Assembly (NCBI GenBank): GCA_019113675.1
Contig: DXHA01000017.1
Span: 1 to 59,365 of the forward strand
Reading direction: 5' to 3'
DNA from: Candidatus Yaniella excrementigallinarum
Lineage (GTDB): Bacteria; Actinomycetota; Actinomycetes; Actinomycetales; Micrococcaceae
Length of the DNA stretch: 59,365 nucleotides
This document shows positions 56,311 through 59,365 of this stretch, in pieces (the stretch's first letter is position 1; every line of letters begins with the position of its first letter). The notes under the pieces were generated by a model. That model was not told the DNA's origin. It did not search any database and worked only from the letters and a program-made list of their open reading frames with translations. The translations under genes were made by a program, and so were the position numbers.

Positions 56311-57446
56311 CCAAAAATGTGCTCATTCTTTTTGGCGGCCAATCGCCAGAACACCCTGTATCTATTGTCACCGCGGTCGGGGTACTCAACGCCCTGGACA
56401 CCAGCCAATATAATCCCATCCCCGTAGGCATCAATGCCGAAGGTGACTGGGTGCTGGCCGGCAGCCACCAGCCAGCAGATACACCATGGTCAGTGTCCAC
56501 ACTAATCAACCAACAGCCTGCGGAAACCAGCCACACTACGGCTCTATCCGATCAGCTGCCTGAAGTGCCCACAACTCAAACCCCGGTGGCACTGCGCAAA
56601 GTGAACTCGGCAACCCAGCTGATCGACATCACAGGCAACGTTATTGCCGATATCGATGTCGCCTTCCCACTGCTGCACGGACCTAATGGCGAAGACGGCA
56701 CCGTCCAAGGCCTCTTCGAAACTCTTAGCGTCCCATACGTAGGCGCCGGGGTATTGGCCTCAGCGGTGGGTATGGATAAGCATTTCATGAAAATCGCCTT
56801 CCAACACGCCGGCCTGACCGTGGGCCCCTGGGTCACTATCACCGATCGGCAGTGGCACATGGACCGCAACGCTGCGTTGCAACGCGTGGCCGCACTGGAT
56901 CTACCGCTGTTTGTAAAACCGGCTCGTGGCGGCTCATCGTTGGGGATCAAACGCATCACCATGCTCTCGGAGCTTGAAGAGGCCATTGAACACGCACGTG
57001 ACTACGACACCAAAGTTGTAGTCGAACAGGGCATCCTGGGCCGCGAAATTGAATGCGGGGTCCTCGATGGTGCCAACGGCACACGCCCGCAAGCCTCATA
57101 CCCGGGTGAAATTGTGGTCACCGGAGAAGATAACGCCGAATTTCAGTTCTACGATTTTGAATCCAAATATCAATCAGCTGATAGCGCAGAGCTTTCTTGT
57201 CCAGCAGATCTGCCAGACGATGCCACCCAACTGGTACGCCAGCAAGCCGTACAGGCTTTTGAAGCCGTGGATGCCACAGGGCTATCCCGGGTCGATTTCT
57301 TCTATACCGACGACGGCGAACTGGTCATCAACGAAATCAACACCATGCCAGGCTTCACGCCCATATCCATGTACCCACAAATGTGGCAGCGCACCGGCAT
57401 TGAATACCCGCAACTGATCAATAACTTATTGCAACTTGCCCAATAA
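56307..57446 (+). CDS. ddl: D-alanine-D-alanine ligase
   Basis: This 379-residue ATP-grasp enzyme has FGGQSPEHPVSIVTA near 8, HGPNGEDGTVQGLFE near 128, FVKPARGGSSLGI near 200 and the C-terminal metal motif INEINTMPGFT near 345. It makes the D-Ala-D-Ala of the peptidoglycan stem. It ends the murA-plsC-gpsA-ddl run. Confidence 0.96.
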   Translation: MTKNVLILFGGQSPEHPVSIVTAVGVLNALDTSQYNPIPVGINAEGDWVLAGSHQPADTPWSVSTLINQQPAETSHTTALSDQLPEVPTTQTPVALRKVNSATQLIDITGNVIADIDVAFPLLHGPNGEDGTVQGLFETLSVPYVGAGVLASAVGMDKHFMKIAFQHAGLTVGPWVTITDRQWHMDRNAALQRVAALDLPLFVKPARGGSSLGIKRITMLSELEEAIEHARDYDTKVVVEQGILGREIECGVLDGANGTRPQASYPGEIVVTGEDNAEFQFYDFESKYQSADSAELSCPADLPDDATQLVRQQAVQAFEAVDATGLSRVDFFYTDDGELVINEINTMPGFTPISMYPQMWQRTGIEYPQLINNLLQLAQ

Positions 57447-57464
57447 CCACCGGTTGCATCAACA

Positions 57465-58016
57465 TTACGGGCTAACCGTCTGGTCTTCTGGCACAACGCC
57501 TTCGGGAAGCTCGTCAGCGCCCTGCTCCTGGTCTTCGGGGATTTCTTCGGAGTCCTCCGGATCAGTGCATCCGCCTTCAGCGGGAATACGCCGCGCCGCG
57601 TTACCAATATCCACCATCACTGAAGATGACGAAATACGCTCCCCGTCAAACAGCACCTCCATGGCAGGGTCACGGCCATAGGTGGTGATCCGCCAATTAC
57701 TGCCTTCTTCGTGAGCAACCCAGTCCACCCCATTGGCCTCAACACACTCATCAGTGGTCGGCTCGGGGACTGGCACGCCACACCGGAACACCGCCACGGC
57801 AGGTTCACCCCAAGCGGCAGTGGACTGGCTATCGGTACGACGCCGCTCGTGACCAGCAATCTCCTCGGGCAAGGCCACCATCGCCTCCGCGCATTCCGGA
57901 TTGGTAGCATCCGGAGCCACCTCAATGTCTGCAACTAAAGACGTACAAGAGGTCAGCGTTAACCCACCGGCAGCGCAAAGGGCAGCGGCACGGATTACGC
58001 GTGAAGATTTAGCCAT
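57465..58016 (-). CDS. DUF3515 family lipoprotein
   Basis: This 183-residue protein has a lipoprotein signal (lipobox LTSC, Cys24). The DUF3515 core has CAEAMVALPEEIAG near 43, WGEPAVAVFRCGVP near 70 and a WRITTYGRDPAMEVLFD segment near 115. An acidic C-terminal tail follows. It is conserved in actinobacteria next to ddl, often before thiL; the function is unknown. Confidence 0.87.
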   Translation of the reverse strand: MAKSSRVIRAAALCAAGGLTLTSCTSLVADIEVAPDATNPECAEAMVALPEEIAGHERRRTDSQSTAAWGEPAVAVFRCGVPVPEPTTDECVEANGVDWVAHEEGSNWRITTYGRDPAMEVLFDGERISSSSVMVDIGNAARRIPAEGGCTDPEDSEEIPEDQEQGADELPEGVVPEDQTVSP

Positions 58017-58109
58017 ACTGTTACACTAAAACAATTGCTATACCGGGCCTAAACCGTTTCGCCGCAGGCGGGCATTTGCAACACCACTATCGACCCCGAA
58101 AGGACGACA

Positions 58110-58547
58110 TTGTACAATTCCGCCAACGTCAGTGAAGAAATCACGCAAAAGATCCATGACAGCTTCGCAGCACAAGGCCTAATGAAAAGCCTAGGAGCTC
58201 GATTGGGTCGGATCGAATCGGGCAAAGTTCATATCCATTTGCCCATGAGTGATGCCGTCACACAACAACACGGATATTTTCATGCCGGTGCAACCAGTGC
58301 CATAGTCGATTCGGCAGGTGGGTATGCAGGTCTGACAAAATTCAATGCCGATTCCGAAGTGCTCACCGTTGAATACAAGATCAACCTTATCTCGCCTGGA
58401 ATTGGAGATGAGCTGGAAGCTATCGGCACGGTGATTAAACCTGGCAGTACCTTAACCGTGTGCAAACTCGAAGTATTCGCCCATGCGGATGGTCAGCAAA
58501 AATTGATCGCACATGGCCAGCAAACTCTCATTCAAATTCGGTCCTAA
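58110..58547 (+). CDS. PaaI-family hotdog thioesterase
   Basis: This 145-residue hotdog-fold protein has the PaaI/YdiI motif QHGYFHAGATSAIVDSAGGYAG near 50, with the His-Gly and Asp (position ~64) expected for CoA-thioester hydrolysis. The TTG at 58110 is preferred because AAAGGA lies 7 nt upstream. The acyl-CoA substrate is unknown. Confidence 0.87.
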   Translation: MYNSANVSEEITQKIHDSFAAQGLMKSLGARLGRIESGKVHIHLPMSDAVTQQHGYFHAGATSAIVDSAGGYAGLTKFNADSEVLTVEYKINLISPGIGDELEAIGTVIKPGSTLTVCKLEVFAHADGQQKLIAHGQQTLIQIRS

Positions 58548-58693
58548 GTTCAACAATTTTTGGACAAGAGTTGAACGCTACCAGCGATATTTTATTGCGG
58601 ATATTTGCTTGCCAAACGTGACACAGTGATTAGGCGATACTATGGTGGCAATGTGATGTAAGCCCTTTGCGGGTAGACTCGAAAAGAACCAAT

Positions 58694-59365
58694 ATGACTG
58701 AAGTGACGCAACAACATCCAAGTACCCATCCAAGTACCGGTGCTCCAACGGACCATGGGTCAGCCAAGCTTATCTTCAATTGGTTAAAGCTTGCCGAATC
58801 TGCACTCGGCAATAACTCCGATCGGCTCAATGCCATCAATATCTTTCCAGTACCCGACGGTGATACCGGATCGAACCTGTACCACACCGTGGCTGCGGCA
58901 ACCCGTGCCTTAGAAGACGTCGATGAAGACGCCTGCGTAGGCCAAGCATTAGCCGTGGCAGCCACCGCAGCCCTGGACCATGCGCAAGGTAACTCTGGCA
59001 CCCTGATCGCCGTGATGCTCAATGCATTGGCGGAACCATTAGAGCACGCCCCGCGCCTGACTGCACCGCTACTGTCACAAGGCTTACAACGTGCCCGTGC
59101 TGCAGCCTGGGCCGCACTGTCAGATCCCCAAGAAGGCACCATGTTGACCATCTTGGATACCGCTGCAGCTACCGCCGGCAACTACCGTGGCTCAATCACC
59201 GAGCTACCCGAAGACTCCCAAAACTCCCGCAAAACACTGGGCGAAATGGCCTCACGCATTGTTGAAACCGCCTGGTTGGCCGTAGAAGAAACCGAAAACC
59301 AACTCGATCAACTCAGCCAGGCCCAAGTGGTTGATGCCGGCGCCACCGGGCTGTTGTTGGTTTTT
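58694..59365 (+). CDS. DAK2-domain protein, N-terminal part (cut by window edge)
   Basis: The frame opens at ATG 58694 and runs off the end. It encodes a DAK2 domain with INIFPVPDGDTGSNLYHTV near 48, DHAQGNSGTLIAVML near 95 and DAGATGLLLV near 215. This is the N-terminal domain of the YloV/FakA-like proteins; FakA is a fatty-acid kinase subunit and actinobacterial members lie beside recG. No recognisable rpmB lies directly upstream, where many relatives have it. Confidence 0.88.
   Translation, partial: MTEVTQQHPSTHPSTGAPTDHGSAKLIFNWLKLAESALGNNSDRLNAINIFPVPDGDTGSNLYHTVAAATRALEDVDEDACVGQALAVAATAALDHAQGNSGTLIAVMLNALAEPLEHAPRLTAPLLSQGLQRARAAAWAALSDPQEGTMLTILDTAAATAGNYRGSITELPEDSQNSRKTLGEMASRIVETAWLAVEETENQLDQLSQAQVVDAGATGLLLVF

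Overview
The window looks like chromosome of a Gram-positive actinobacterium, most likely of the Micrococcaceae. GC content is moderate (mid-50s by eye, not computed). Supporting signs are the gene neighbourhoods (ilvD-ilvBNC-serA-metG-leuB-ilvE-FAH-gltX-tRNA-Gln-tRNA-Glu and ndgR-leuCD-murA-plsC-gpsA-ddl-DUF3515), an IdeR/DtxR-type iron box, frequent GTG/TTG starts, and many genes whose -10 hexamer lies only 5-8 nt before the start codon (leaderless mRNAs). No insertion sequence, CRISPR array or intact prophage is visible.

Layout. 1-1100: decayed tyrosine recombinase beside tRNA-Leu, the scar of an integrated element. 1.1-9 kb: bcp peroxiredoxin, a manganese-type ABC importer, an AI-2E-family membrane protein and a four-gene osmoprotectant ABC importer. 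9-11.6 kb: membrane proteins of unknown role and an AraC-family gene remnant. 11.8-18.2 kb: a complete but orphan ECF importer (T, fused double ATPase, S) in one operon with a tandem-HAD phosphatase, facing a LacI regulator, with two perfect 12-bp palindromes 21 bp apart in the promoter. 18.2-22.5 kb: organosulfur monooxygenase/MFS/DszC-like operon behind a SAM riboswitch. 22.6-25.1 kb: divergent MmgE/PrpD plus phosphosulfolactate-synthase-like pair behind an iron box. 25.2-30.9 kb: tRNA-Lys, ilvD, an ilv attenuator with leader peptide MSKTLLVVI, ilvBNC. 30.9-37 kb: accessory region with two paralogous lipoproteins, DoxX/TetR, a carboxymuconolactone-decarboxylase gene and its broken copy, an AGCS symporter and an ArsR/SRPBCC pair. 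37-45.9 kb: serA, metG, leuB, ilvE, FAH, gltX, a HAD gene without a normal start codon, tRNA-Gln and tRNA-Glu. 46-50.1 kb: thiL and a type III polyketide synthase/methyltransferase/FAD monooxygenase cluster. 50.1-59.4 kb: ndgR, leuCD, murA, plsC, gpsA, ddl, a DUF3515 lipoprotein, a PaaI thioesterase and the start of a DAK2-domain gene cut by the window edge.

How genes fit together. Most of the right half is branched-chain amino acid and serine synthesis, aminoacyl-tRNA synthetases and envelope precursor synthesis. The accessory parts are the more novel ones: (i) the LacI-controlled ECF/tandem-HAD locus, which suggests uptake linked to dephosphorylation of an unknown small molecule; (ii) two back-to-back operons, one sensing S-adenosylmethionine and one sensing iron, both encoding families whose known members release or consume sulfite; (iii) a small type III PKS pathway that appears inserted between tRNA-Glu and ndgR-leuCD.
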